Assembly: GCA_964431735.1 (NCBI GenBank)
Contig: CAYSLJ010000089.1
Coordinates: forward strand, 1 to 30,646
Reading direction: 5' to 3'
Length of the DNA: 30,646 bases
Origin: CALARM01 sp964431735
Lineage (GTDB): Bacteria; Vulcanimicrobiota; SpSt-956; JAKJGF01
Positions 22,176 to 30,585 of the stretch are shown here, in pieces; position 1 is the stretch's first letter, and every line of letters starts with the position of its first letter. Position numbers and translations under genes: made by a program. A model generated the notes under the pieces. The model did no database searches and was not told the origin of the DNA. It was given only the letters and a program-made list of their open reading frames with translations.

Positions 22176-23510
22176 TTAATCCCTGTCTGCAAATCTTTCC
22201 CAGAGTTTTGTAGCAAGTTTTACTGAATGTTCCCTTATGGACTTTTCATCAAGAGTCGTTAAAACTCCGTTTCTCATAAGAACCTTACCGCCTACAATAG
22301 TAGTATCAACTTTTGCATCTGAAATACCGAACAACAGATGCCCCCAGAAATTATTCATTGTAAGAGGTGTGGGAGTAATATATTTTACCAGTATTATGTC
22401 TGCATAGGCATCTCTGGTTAATTTTCCTGTTTTATGAGGGAAAAATCTTTCCACTATGGCAGGATTATTATGTAATACCATTTGAGGAATTTCCGCATAG
22501 GCAACTGTAGATTTATGATTTACAATTTTATGTATCAGGTTTCCTGCTCTTATTTCATTAAACATATTGCCGGTCATACCGTCACTTCCGAGGCCTAGCA
22601 TAATGCCTTTCTCGAATAATTTCAGTATCTGAGCAGTCCCTACAGCATTATTCATATTTGATTGAGGATTGTGAACAACGATGGTACCGGTATTTTTAAG
22701 AATTTCCATTTCTTCTTCTATTATATGTATACAATGGACTGCTATAGTTTTAGACCCGAGTATACCGAGTCTTTCAAGACGTTCTACAACTCTTTCTCCA
22801 TATTTTTCAAGGCTGTAGTCCTGGTCTGCTTTATCTTCTGCTACATGAATATGGAAACCAATATCCAGACCTTCAGAAACTTTTTTACATTTTTTCATTG
22901 TTTCATCAGACAGAGTAAAAGCGGCATGGAGTCCGAAATGAGATGTTAAGAGCTTGTCTCCTTTTATTTTTTCTGCAAAACGGGCATTTTCTTCTATACC
23001 TTCTATAGCTTTTTTCTCTCCGTCTCTATCTGATACTTCATAACATAAAGAGCCTCTCAGACCGGCCTTCTTCATGGCTTTAGCCATAAGATCAAGGCTT
23101 CCCGGAATTGCAAAGGGACTTGCATGATGATCCAGTATTGTAGTGGTTCCTGCTTTTATACAGTCTGTAACACCTACAAGGGCACTGTAATAATTATCTT
23201 CATCTGTAAGGACTTTATCCAGTTTCCACCAGAGTTTTTCCAGAACCTGAACAAAATTCTCTGCAGGAGCACCTTTCATTGATATACCACGGGAAAGAGC
23301 ACTGTATAAATGGGTATGGCAATTTACCATACCGGGCATTATCAGCATATCAGTGGCATCTATAAAATAATCATACTCTTCTGACATCAGCTCTTTAGTA
23401 TGACCTACTTTTTCAATTAAATCACCTGAAATCAATACTGCTCCGTCTTCAATAATACCGGCGCTGTCCTGAGTTATTACTGTTCCTTTTGCTATAAGGG
23501 TTTTTGACAT
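22176..23510 (-). CDS. ssnA: Putative aminohydrolase SsnA
   Basis: A metal-dependent amidohydrolase of the cytosine/atrazine deaminase-like superfamily, SsnA type. SsnA genes often accompany selenate and purine or xanthine metabolism genes; the true substrate is unknown. Metal ligands: HTH (His65, His67), HVAE (His222), HCIH (His259), and Asp310 in GLGSDG. The family traits LEKLWWKLDK, TTTILDHHASPFAI and CYEVSDRDGE are clear. The 444 residues are normal. GGAGG lies 9 nt upstream of the ATG. It is a single gene, with an overlapping divergent promoter region shared with the serine hydrolase. No ygf/xdh-type neighbours are in the window, so the usual context is missing. Confidence 0.88.
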   Translation of the reverse strand: MSKTLIAKGTVITQDSAGIIEDGAVLISGDLIEKVGHTKELMSEEYDYFIDATDMLIMPGMVNCHTHLYSALSRGISMKGAPAENFVQVLEKLWWKLDKVLTDEDNYYSALVGVTDCIKAGTTTILDHHASPFAIPGSLDLMAKAMKKAGLRGSLCYEVSDRDGEKKAIEGIEENARFAEKIKGDKLLTSHFGLHAAFTLSDETMKKCKKVSEGLDIGFHIHVAEDKADQDYSLEKYGERVVERLERLGILGSKTIAVHCIHIIEEEMEILKNTGTIVVHNPQSNMNNAVGTAQILKLFEKGIMLGLGSDGMTGNMFNEIRAGNLIHKIVNHKSTVAYAEIPQMVLHNNPAIVERFFPHKTGKLTRDAYADIILVKYITPTPLTMNNFWGHLLFGISDAKVDTTIVGGKVLMRNGVLTTLDEKSIREHSVKLATKLWERFADRD

Positions 23511-23534
23511 TTGAATTGCCTCCTTGTTTTTTAT

Positions 23535-23562
23535 TTGAAGTAATGTTATTCTATCATATAAT
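23535..23562 (+). promoter_or_regulatory. Promoter for the serine hydrolase gene
   Basis: TTGAAG (23535-23540), 16-bp spacer, TATAAT (23557-23562); start near 23569. It overlaps the leftward ssnA promoter. Confidence 0.5.
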
Positions 23563-23576
23563 ATTTTTTTTGTAAA
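23548..23576 (-). promoter_or_regulatory. Promoter for ssnA
   Basis: On the minus strand TTTACA (23576-23571), 17-bp spacer, TAGAAT (23553-23548). It overlaps the rightward promoter almost completely, so the two may exclude each other. Confidence 0.45.
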
Positions 23577-23614
23577 TTTCAGCTGTCATCAATCAGCTTT
23601 TGTAAGAGGTATCT

Positions 23615-24376
23615 ATGAAACGTTTATTAACTGATAAGATTAATAATTTTCAGGGAATTATAGCAGCAGGATTTAAAGATCTGTTATCCTGCGATGAGTT
23701 TTATTATAATGAAGCAGAAATATTTCCTGCTGCAAGTATAATAAAAATTCCTATAATGATTGAATTTTTCAGGCAGGTGGAAAGAAACAAACTGTCTGTT
23801 GAAGAAAAGATTATTCTTAAAGAAGGCGATAAAGCAGGGGGAGCAGGAGTTTTATTTGAACTTCATAACGGAGTGGAATTAACTCTGCTGGATCTGGTTA
23901 AATTGATGATTGTCATAAGTGATAATACCGCTACAAACATATTACTTGATTATACAGGATTTGACGGGGTTAACAATTTAATGAAGGAAGCAGGAATGAA
24001 GTCAAGCTGCCTGAGAAGAAAAATGATGGTTCCTTATAAGGAAGAGCATGAGAATTTAATATCTGTCAGAGATATTACGATGCTTATGGAACAGCTTGTG
24101 ACAGGAAAACTTCTTTCTTCCAAATATACTGCTCTGTCTGTAGAAATTTTAAAAAGACAGCAATATAATGAAAAAATTCCTCTATATCTTCCTGAAAAAC
24201 TTCCTGTTGCTCATAAGACAGGAGAAATAGAAGGGGTAAGGCATGACGTGTCGGCAATATATTTGCCTGATAAAATTTATTTGTTTTCTGCCTTAACCAG
24301 ACATGTGGCAGATGTTGTAGAAACTGACAGACTTATAGGGGAAATGTCAAAGATTATATATGATAATGTAAAGTAA
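23615..24376 (+). CDS. Class A beta-lactamase-like serine hydrolase without signal peptide
   Basis: A 253-residue serine hydrolase of the beta-lactamase/penicillin-binding fold. All three class A landmarks are present: SIIK (Ser41, Lys44), SDN (102-104) and KTG (201-203); EHEN (about 144-147) may supply the general-base region. The start is firm: an in-frame TAA lies at 23603, with AGAGGT just before the ATG. There is no signal peptide or lipobox, which is odd for an enzyme expected to act on cell wall or antibiotics outside the membrane. So it may be a cytoplasmic peptidase or esterase, or be exported in an unrecognised way. A resistance function should not be assumed. It is a single gene, divergent from ssnA. 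Confidence 0.82.
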   Translation: MKRLLTDKINNFQGIIAAGFKDLLSCDEFYYNEAEIFPAASIIKIPIMIEFFRQVERNKLSVEEKIILKEGDKAGGAGVLFELHNGVELTLLDLVKLMIVISDNTATNILLDYTGFDGVNNLMKEAGMKSSCLRRKMMVPYKEEHENLISVRDITMLMEQLVTGKLLSSKYTALSVEILKRQQYNEKIPLYLPEKLPVAHKTGEIEGVRHDVSAIYLPDKIYLFSALTRHVADVVETDRLIGEMSKIIYDNVK

Positions 24377-24505
24377 CATGTCATATTACCTGCTTTGATA
24401 AAATAATTATTAGTTCTTAGAGCCGCTCCAGATAAGTTCATACCCATTTCTAAAACCTGTCCCTGTCCGGACTCTTCCGGAAAAGATATTATCCTCTGGT
24501 GACTT

Positions 24506-25420
24506 CTATAAAAAATCTCTCAGAGAGGAATTATTCAACATATAATCTGCCACAGTATTTGCCGGATCAAATTCAAGCACTTTATTGCAATACATGGCAC
24601 TCTCTTTCAAATTTACCATTGCAAGGCCCAGATAGGATTCTTTACTATCCGGTAAGATATTTACTGCTTTTTTCAGAGTTTCTCTTGCCTTATCAAGTTT
24701 ATCCATTGAATAATATATCATTCCCAGATATTCATAGACAGAAGGATATTTTTCTTCTCCTTTTAATTCTATGGATTTCTCTAAAAATGATACAGACATA
24801 TCTATATTTCCGAGCCATTTATGTATAAGACCTGAATAAAAATAAAATGACGGTTCCAGAGGATACAATTTATTAATCTCTTCAAGTTTTTCTAAAGCTT
24901 CAGGCAAAAGGTTCTGGGCTATATATTCTTCTGCCAGCTTTATCAGTAAATCTCTTTTTATATCATGGTTATTTTCCAGTTCAATCTCATATAAAAATTT
25001 TAAAATTTGAAATTCTCTTAACGAAGGTTCTATTCTGAAAAGGGTTTTTTCATCAGTTCTCTGAGCTATGTTTTTATATATACATGTGTCTGGAAGAAAT
25101 GTATTTATGCTTATAAATGTGCCGAATAACCTGCAACACAGGGGACGAAATCTGTAAACTCTACAGCCGGCAGAATAAAACGGACAGGTGGGTCTGTCTT
25201 TTTCTGTCATAAAACGTTTAAACGTATTTATCTTATCTTTTTCTTCCTCTTCAAGATTTGCTTCAAGAAAATCATATTCAAGTGAAGATATAGGAGGGTA
25301 ATTTATATCAGAATTACAGCAATAATTACAGCCTGTACAGGAACCGACAGTTTTATCTATAAATTTTTCCTGAAGTTTTGTATAGATTTCATCAAGTTTT
25401 AAAAAAAAATTTTCATACAT
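24506..25420 (-). CDS. YkgJ-type cysteine-cluster domain fused to TPRs
   Basis: Residues 20-110 hold the YkgJ (zinc/iron-chelating) cysteine pattern: CTGCNYCC (Cys28, 31, 34, 35), then CPFYSAGC (Cys79, Cys86) and FRPLCCR (Cys95, 96). Members bind a metal or Fe-S centre; the role is poorly known. Residues 140-290 are about four TPR units (KLAEEYIAQNLLPEALEKL; YEYLGMIYYSMDKLDKARET). The protein is cytoplasmic. The start overlaps the lptC stop by one base (TAATG), so the gene is the last of lnt-lptC-ykgJ and is probably translationally coupled. The link of a metal-cluster protein to outer-membrane biogenesis genes is unexplained. It ends convergent to the serine hydrolase, 130 bp away. Confidence 0.82.
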   Translation of the reverse strand: MYENFFLKLDEIYTKLQEKFIDKTVGSCTGCNYCCNSDINYPPISSLEYDFLEANLEEEEKDKINTFKRFMTEKDRPTCPFYSAGCRVYRFRPLCCRLFGTFISINTFLPDTCIYKNIAQRTDEKTLFRIEPSLREFQILKFLYEIELENNHDIKRDLLIKLAEEYIAQNLLPEALEKLEEINKLYPLEPSFYFYSGLIHKWLGNIDMSVSFLEKSIELKGEEKYPSVYEYLGMIYYSMDKLDKARETLKKAVNILPDSKESYLGLAMVNLKESAMYCNKVLEFDPANTVADYMLNNSSLRDFL

Positions 25421-26004
25421 TAATGTACCTCTATATCAAGTTCCAGTCGTACCTGGTTATTCATTTCGAATTTTTGCTCTTTAACAAAATAAACGAAACT
25501 ATCGGCACTCAAAATATTATCTTTGAAACGGGCAATTACTTTACCGCTCGCTTCACATTTTTCTTCAGTGGCATTCCATTTTAACATGTCAGACTGAAAT
25601 TCCTGATCCTCTTCTATGACTCTTATTATTACGCCTCCCATAGCATCAAAATTCTTTGTCTGCATATCAAAATCAACTCTCGATGCATTGACCTCTATAA
25701 AAGGTTTATCATCCTTATAAATTATTCCTTTTGCATTTTTCTTTGCCAGAACTCTATTGTTTTCAAGATATTCTAATTCATCAGAAGTGAATTCCCATTG
25801 CTTTTTTCCGGCAGAATATCCCTCCAATTTAATATTACCGAGCAGTGCTTCCATATGAGTTTTTTTACCCGGTTCATTTTCAAAAAATATTATATCTATC
25901 AATAAATAAGTAAAATAAATAGAAATTATTACAATCAAGACAAGTTTCCATTTATGTAATAATTTTTTATAAAGACTTTTTATAATATCTAAATAGTTAT
26001 TCAT
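25420..26004 (-). CDS. lptC: LptC-like LPS export protein
   Basis: Bitopic inner-membrane protein of the Lpt bridge that hands LPS from LptBFG to LptA. Residues 1-18 are basic and cytoplasmic, about 19-38 one membrane helix (WKLVLIVIISIYFTYLLIDI), and the rest is a periplasmic beta-jellyroll of the OstA/LptC type (GKKQWEFTSDELEYLENNR, VNASRVDFDMQTKNFDAMGG, KWNATEEKCEASGKV). The 194 residues fit. LptC sequences diverge strongly, so the call rests on topology, the jellyroll pattern and context: lnt lies 22 bp upstream, and lptD is 2.5 kb away on the same strand. No clear SD is present. The stop overlaps the next start as TAATG. Confidence 0.78.
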   Translation of the reverse strand: MNNYLDIIKSLYKKLLHKWKLVLIVIISIYFTYLLIDIIFFENEPGKKTHMEALLGNIKLEGYSAGKKQWEFTSDELEYLENNRVLAKKNAKGIIYKDDKPFIEVNASRVDFDMQTKNFDAMGGVIIRVIEEDQEFQSDMLKWNATEEKCEASGKVIARFKDNILSADSFVYFVKEQKFEMNNQVRLELDIEVH

Positions 26005-26026
26005 ATATTTATTTTTTCGATGGAAA

Positions 26027-27439
26027 TTATATTTTCCCTTTATAAAAGCTATAAAGTAATAATGACAGGGAAATGATAAAACATATCAGAGAAAATATAT
26101 CACCGTAAAAGGTATAAAATGTTGTTGCACCATGAGGAAATATATGACCATAAATTATTCTCTCTTCATAAATAGGTGTACTTTCAATTATTCTACCGAG
26201 AGGATCAATTACACCTGAAACTCCCGTATTGGCACATCTTACAACAAAGGTATGATTTTCTACTGCTCTGAATACTGATATAATATTATGTTGATAAGGA
26301 GCAGCACTTCTCTCAAACCACGCGTCATTGGTCAATACAATTATACACTGAGAACCTTTAACCATAGATTTTCTCGATATATCAGGAAAGATAGATTCAA
26401 AACATATAACTGTAGAAAAATTTATACAGGGTGTTTTGAAAACTACTGTTTCATGACCTGCCGTGAAGCGTGATATAGGTTTTACCAGTTCTTTTAAACC
26501 CGGTAATTTCTCAAGATATTTTCTCCATGGAAGATATTCGCCGAAAGGTACAAGATGCATTTTATAATACTTGCCTTCCATATTACCGGCAGGAGAAAAT
26601 AGCAGTGAAGTATTGAATATTAATTTTGATTCCGGTTCTATATCAACAGTGCCAACTACTAAATAGGTTTTAATTTCATTTAAGAGATTTTTTATTGAAA
26701 TCATAAGATTATAGTCATGCAATAATAATCCAGGTATAGCTGTTTCCGGCCAGAGCACCATATCTACCTGTTTATTTACAGCAGTTCTGGTCATTCTAAA
26801 ATACCTGTCCGTTGTATCTTTAAAATGGCCTGTATCCCATTTTACACTCTGATCTATACTGGGCTGTATTATCGCAATATTTACAGGTGAAGAGTTTGAA
26901 ACATTAAAAGTCTTCAGTTGAAAAATACCATAACCTGCAGTTAATAAGATAACAATTATTGTAATCACGCCATATATAAAAATTCCTTTTTTACTTTTTA
27001 TATTGGATGACCTGAATAGGCCAGGTAATTTGAAAGCAAGTAATTCTCTGAGAAACTCATTTATCAGGCATATAATAAAGGTGATTCCCCCCACACCTGT
27101 AATAGAAGATATCTGTATAAGCGGTAATATATTATATTGTGTGTGTCCGAGATTTATCCAGGTAAATCCCATGAACCCCAGAGATCTTATCCATTCCATA
27201 GATACCCATAAAAAAGGAGTAATTATGATAACATAAGCAGGTAATCTACATTTTAAGAAAGATATAATAAAAGATAATACTGCCGGATAGAGTCCGTAAA
27301 AAATACAGTATATCCCCCAGGGTATGTATCCGCCGGGAAGCACTATAAGCCAGTAGCTTACACCACCCATAAAAATCATACCGAAAAGCCATCCGTACAA
27401 AAAAGACTTCCATGGCTTTTCCGTATATAGAACTTCCAT
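26027..27439 (-). CDS. lnt: Apolipoprotein N-acyltransferase (from first canonical start)
   Basis: Adds the third acyl chain to the N-terminal Cys of outer-membrane lipoproteins. Several membrane helices (residues 10-180) are followed by a nitrilase-like periplasmic domain with the catalytic triad Glu232 (LWPETAIPG), Lys293 (YYKMHLVPFGEYLPWR) and Cys346 (STVICFESIFPD), plus NDAWF and ANTGVSGVIDPLGR. ATG 27439 is the first ATG/GTG/TTG in frame, giving 470 residues, but it cuts off the first membrane helix. The frame stays open 43 codons further upstream with good family similarity and no usable start (see 27440-27568). First gene of lnt-lptC-ykgJ. It implies triacylated lipoproteins and a diderm envelope. 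Confidence 0.93.
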   Translation of the reverse strand: MEVLYTEKPWKSFLYGWLFGMIFMGGVSYWLIVLPGGYIPWGIYCIFYGLYPAVLSFIISFLKCRLPAYVIIITPFLWVSMEWIRSLGFMGFTWINLGHTQYNILPLIQISSITGVGGITFIICLINEFLRELLAFKLPGLFRSSNIKSKKGIFIYGVITIIVILLTAGYGIFQLKTFNVSNSSPVNIAIIQPSIDQSVKWDTGHFKDTTDRYFRMTRTAVNKQVDMVLWPETAIPGLLLHDYNLMISIKNLLNEIKTYLVVGTVDIEPESKLIFNTSLLFSPAGNMEGKYYKMHLVPFGEYLPWRKYLEKLPGLKELVKPISRFTAGHETVVFKTPCINFSTVICFESIFPDISRKSMVKGSQCIIVLTNDAWFERSAAPYQHNIISVFRAVENHTFVVRCANTGVSGVIDPLGRIIESTPIYEERIIYGHIFPHGATTFYTFYGDIFSLICFIISLSLLLYSFYKGKI

Positions 27440-27568
27440 TATCGGAATAAGAGAAATCCATACAAGCCAGTTACATTTGAACTCAGGGAAACAACAAGTA
27501 AGAAGTAATCCTGAAAGTATTGATAAAGAAAAATTTCTTGCTATATTAACAACGATCTCTCCTTTCTA
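27440..27568 (-). other. In-frame N-terminal coding sequence of lnt lacking a canonical start codon
   Basis: From TAG (27568-27566) to ATG 27439 the lnt frame is open and reads as a genuine Lnt N-terminus: NIARNFSLSILSGLLLTCCF, then WLVWISLIPI. It contains no ATG, GTG or TTG. AAAGGAGAG (27565-27557) is followed by a well-spaced TTG (27552-27550), but that TTG is out of frame and meets TAG after three codons. One extra A in the TTAATA stretch (27549-27544) would join this TTG to lnt. So there is either a frameshift (biological or assembly) or a non-standard start (ATC or ATA). Confidence 0.7.
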
Positions 27569-27664
27569 TAGAGAAAAAAATATGCTATAATTTACTGGTT
27601 ATCAACTATCGGCTGATTTCAATGACCGACGATAACTGAAATTGCTATAATTCAGGAGGCTTTT

Positions 27665-28417
27665 ATGCTAAAATTTATAAATCTTGTTATTGGACTATTT
27701 TTATTTATGATGGTAGGTTTTTTTAGCCTGTCATCATTTTTATTCACAGGAGGATGTGCCAGAGGCCCTTTCCCTACGGAAGTTCCAACTTCTACTCCAA
27801 CCTTCCCTGTAACTCCTACAGCCACTCCCGATCCAAATTCTACTCCTACACCTACCTCCATTCCGGTAAAGGTTCTGGATATAAATTTTCAAATGAACGG
27901 ACAAATTAATATAAACAAAGGATTCTATATATTTGCTTTCAGTCGTCCTGCACCGGGTCAGTCGGTAGCAGATCCTATTTCGGTAAATGATACCTACTGG
28001 ACTGATTATATAAGCCTCGGATTAAATCAGACATCCAATTTTATAAGAAGAGAACGTATTACGCCCGGTGACAGGAACACAGACTGGAATCCGACTATAT
28101 TTACTTTTACTACCGGTAATTATTCAGGTAATAATATTCAAATTATTTTGCCTTTCAGTACTCTCGGTAATCCCCAGAGTTTGTATTTTGATATTATTAC
28201 TACTGACTCAGGTGGAGTTCCCAGAGATGCACTTGGTTTTGGCACAGGAACATTTTCAGATAGTTATAATATCGATATGACCAAAATAGGTATAGCTCAA
28301 ACATTAACTGATGTTCAAAATGATATAGTAACATCTCCTGCTCCGCCGGACGGCTTTATGCCAGTATCTTCATCGTATGATATAATTTCCGGTCAGATAA
28401 CAATAAAACTCCAGTAA
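27665..28417 (+). CDS. Putative lipoprotein, unknown function
   Basis: ATG 27665 with SD AGGAGG (27654-27659). Residues 1-26 form a signal sequence (INLVIGLFLFMMVGFF), followed by the lipobox-like TGGC with Cys31 as lipidation site. Residues 37-68 are a Thr/Pro linker (VPTSTPTFPV, TPTPTSIPV). Residues 70-250 are a beta-rich domain (IFAFSRPAPGQSVADPI, YWTDYISLGL, LYFDIITTDSGG) that I cannot assign. The lipid anchor fits the presence of lnt just upstream on the opposite strand. No cysteine other than Cys31 is present. The linker resembles that in the protein at 9645. A strong hairpin lies between this gene and lptD. Confidence 0.75.
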   Translation: MLKFINLVIGLFLFMMVGFFSLSSFLFTGGCARGPFPTEVPTSTPTFPVTPTATPDPNSTPTPTSIPVKVLDINFQMNGQININKGFYIFAFSRPAPGQSVADPISVNDTYWTDYISLGLNQTSNFIRRERITPGDRNTDWNPTIFTFTTGNYSGNNIQIILPFSTLGNPQSLYFDIITTDSGGVPRDALGFGTGTFSDSYNIDMTKIGIAQTLTDVQNDIVTSPAPPDGFMPVSSSYDIISGQITIKLQ

Positions 28418-28420
28418 TTT

Positions 28421-28478
28421 TAGCTATCAGTTATTAGCTGAAATCTGACTGCTGATAGCTGATAGCTATTATTAAAAT
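28421..28478. terminator. Heptad-built hairpin terminator between the lipoprotein gene and lptD
   Basis: tagctatcagttattagctg (28421-28440) pairs with ctgctgatagctgatagcta (28449-28468), 20 bp with about four mismatches and loop aaatctga. AAAA/TTTT runs flank both ends (aatttt, ttaaaatt), so it can stop both convergent genes. The right arm is three agctgat-type heptamers. Confidence 0.7.
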
Positions 28479-30559
28479 TGAAATGCCGGATTTGAAATCT
28501 GACTCTGAATATCCTGAAGAATTGGTAATATGGGGCCTTCCGGTGATGCCCCTATTTTAAAGGTTTCATAAGGAAACGCTTTAATGGCAATCTGTAATAC
28601 AAATTCATCTCTATAGGTTCGATACGCCATAGACCACAGCCAGCAATGACAGTCCTTTGTTAACTTGAAATCCTGATTTCCGAATTGATTGCTGTAAAAA
28701 TTATAACTACTTGCATATTCAAATCTCCATTCAGGGTGAACTGTAAGATCCAGACGTGTGTCAAAGGTCTGAGCTTTATGCTGATTTAAATCATAGGCAA
28801 ATCCAAAATTAAAAATCAAATTATTTCTGGGACGAAAGTCAAAACGTGTTACTATAGGATTAAAGGTTTCATTGGTTATATTATAACCTGTATTTAAAGA
28901 AAATTTCCATATATTTTCATCATAAAGTTCCATCTGGTAGGACATGGAGTGATATGAAGACCCCACGCCATCAAAGCTGAAAGGAGAATAGCCGTTTGGT
29001 ATATTTGATGAAAAATTTAATGTGCTTCTGAAATGGTTTGCTATGGTATTATTCAAATTTATATTGGTATTAAGTATATATCTTGCTTCTCCTGAACCGT
29101 AAAAGGTCTGATCCAGATAAGAACTTATACTTAAATTATGACTTTCTGCAAAATTAAAATTCTGATTGTAATTTAATTTTAAATTACCTCTGGACATTTT
29201 TGTTTTTGTAGACTGTTCATCATAGTAACCCAAACTGAAGGATGTAGTTATTGGTATGGTAACATCACCGATACTGAAAGGATTTGCCTGGGTAAACGTT
29301 ACATCAGGCGTTTTCTGTGTAAAATACTGTGTATAATTTGAACCACTGTAATCTACTGCAAAATCCATGTTTACAGGCCCCATAGGGGTTCTACCGGTAA
29401 AAAGTAATTTAGTCTGATTTCTGTCATCTGATGACGGACTGCTGTCATTTACGTTGTTAAGCTGAAAATTAGTAGAAAGAGTATCGAAAAATGTATGACT
29501 GTGTGTAAGATTAAAGGTAGTATTCGTATTTAAGCTGGAACCTTTAAAATAATTTGTAGTGAAATTTGTACTGCTTTTTTCTCCTCTGTAATTCAATGTA
29601 AGACTGGAATTTATATTTGGATTGGTTACAAGTGATATACCAGTATTTTTAGTCATATTTACCGAAAAATTCATAGTCAGAGCATCTGAAAGGTTTTGAT
29701 TGTGACGAAAACTGAATTGATTGTTAACTATATTATTCTGTGAACTCTGACGGAGATAAGAAAAAGAACCTGTCCCTTTCTGTCCTACTCTGTAATTATG
29801 AGTAAGACCATAACTCACACCCAGATTACTGGCATAATCTATGTTTGTGCTGCCATAATGACTATTGCTTAAATAATAATAGAACAATTGTTTTACAAAG
29901 AAACCTTCAAATTGATTGTATCCTATTCTCGGAAGGAATTCCTGCCTGGCCCTTTCCTTTAGAGAAACAATTACAACAGGCAACCATAATAGTTTATAAC
30001 CTTTATAATATACATTTACACTTTTTGCAACTACTTTGTCTCCTGCAGTAACATCAATTGATCCGGCAGTCATATTATAATGTTCATTCGGATGTGATCG
30101 ATCACATGTTGTAAAATCTCCTTCCCTTAGAAAAAGATTGTCAGGTTGCGTATCAGTTTCTTCTCCTCTAAAAAAGATATAATCACTTACATTATTACCT
30201 TTTACCTTGAAATTTTTTGTTTTTCCTTTGCCTCTGAACAGTACCCCTTTTTTTTCTCTTAGATTATAGGTCAGCAGTTCTCCCTGTACCTGATCATCCT
30301 GATCTTTTAAGTATACATTACCAAAGGCTCTGATTATTCTTTCATGTTTCTGTAATTCTGCCTGGTCGGCCTCGATTTCTGTGCCTTCATAAGTAATTTT
30401 CACCTTACCTTCTGCTACTATCCATCCGTCTTCATCAATAGAAACCTTATCGGCTTCCAATGAAGTTTTAATTTTTTCCTGTCCATAAATACAGTTACAG
30501 GAAAATAAAAATATCAAAATAAAAAGAAAAATGTTTTCTTTCCAGAAAATAATCTTCAC
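28472..30559 (-). CDS. lptD: LPS-assembly outer membrane protein LptD
   Basis: LptD with LptE inserts LPS in the outer leaflet. Residues 1-26 are a signal peptide (NIFLFILIFLFS, likely cut after YGQ). About 30-180 is the OstA-type jellyroll (ADKVSIDEDGWIVAEGKVKI, then GELLTYNLREKKGVLFRGKG). The rest is a beta-barrel of alternating strands rich in Asn, Ser and Tyr (FRHNQNLSDALTMNFSVN). Cys residues in TTCDRSHP and near the C-terminus in DCHCW could form the inter-domain disulfide known from LptD. The 695 residues are within family range. The start is GTG 30559 with AGGTGA close upstream. Transcribed toward the lipoprotein gene. A 16-bp tandem repeat lies directly upstream. Confidence 0.93.
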   Translation of the reverse strand: MKIIFWKENIFLFILIFLFSCNCIYGQEKIKTSLEADKVSIDEDGWIVAEGKVKITYEGTEIEADQAELQKHERIIRAFGNVYLKDQDDQVQGELLTYNLREKKGVLFRGKGKTKNFKVKGNNVSDYIFFRGEETDTQPDNLFLREGDFTTCDRSHPNEHYNMTAGSIDVTAGDKVVAKSVNVYYKGYKLLWLPVVIVSLKERARQEFLPRIGYNQFEGFFVKQLFYYYLSNSHYGSTNIDYASNLGVSYGLTHNYRVGQKGTGSFSYLRQSSQNNIVNNQFSFRHNQNLSDALTMNFSVNMTKNTGISLVTNPNINSSLTLNYRGEKSSTNFTTNYFKGSSLNTNTTFNLTHSHTFFDTLSTNFQLNNVNDSSPSSDDRNQTKLLFTGRTPMGPVNMDFAVDYSGSNYTQYFTQKTPDVTFTQANPFSIGDVTIPITTSFSLGYYDEQSTKTKMSRGNLKLNYNQNFNFAESHNLSISSYLDQTFYGSGEARYILNTNINLNNTIANHFRSTLNFSSNIPNGYSPFSFDGVGSSYHSMSYQMELYDENIWKFSLNTGYNITNETFNPIVTRFDFRPRNNLIFNFGFAYDLNQHKAQTFDTRLDLTVHPEWRFEYASSYNFYSNQFGNQDFKLTKDCHCWLWSMAYRTYRDEFVLQIAIKAFPYETFKIGASPEGPILPILQDIQSQISNPAFQF

Positions 30560-30585
30560 AAAATCACCTGCAGATAAATACTTTT

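Noticed and set aside
23615..24376. Antibiotic resistance gene
   Set aside because: No signal peptide and no mobile context; the fold alone does not show beta-lactam hydrolysis.
27646..27651. TATAAT before the lipoprotein gene as its -10
   Set aside because: Transcription would start at about 27658, inside the SD that the gene clearly uses, and the -35 match is poor.
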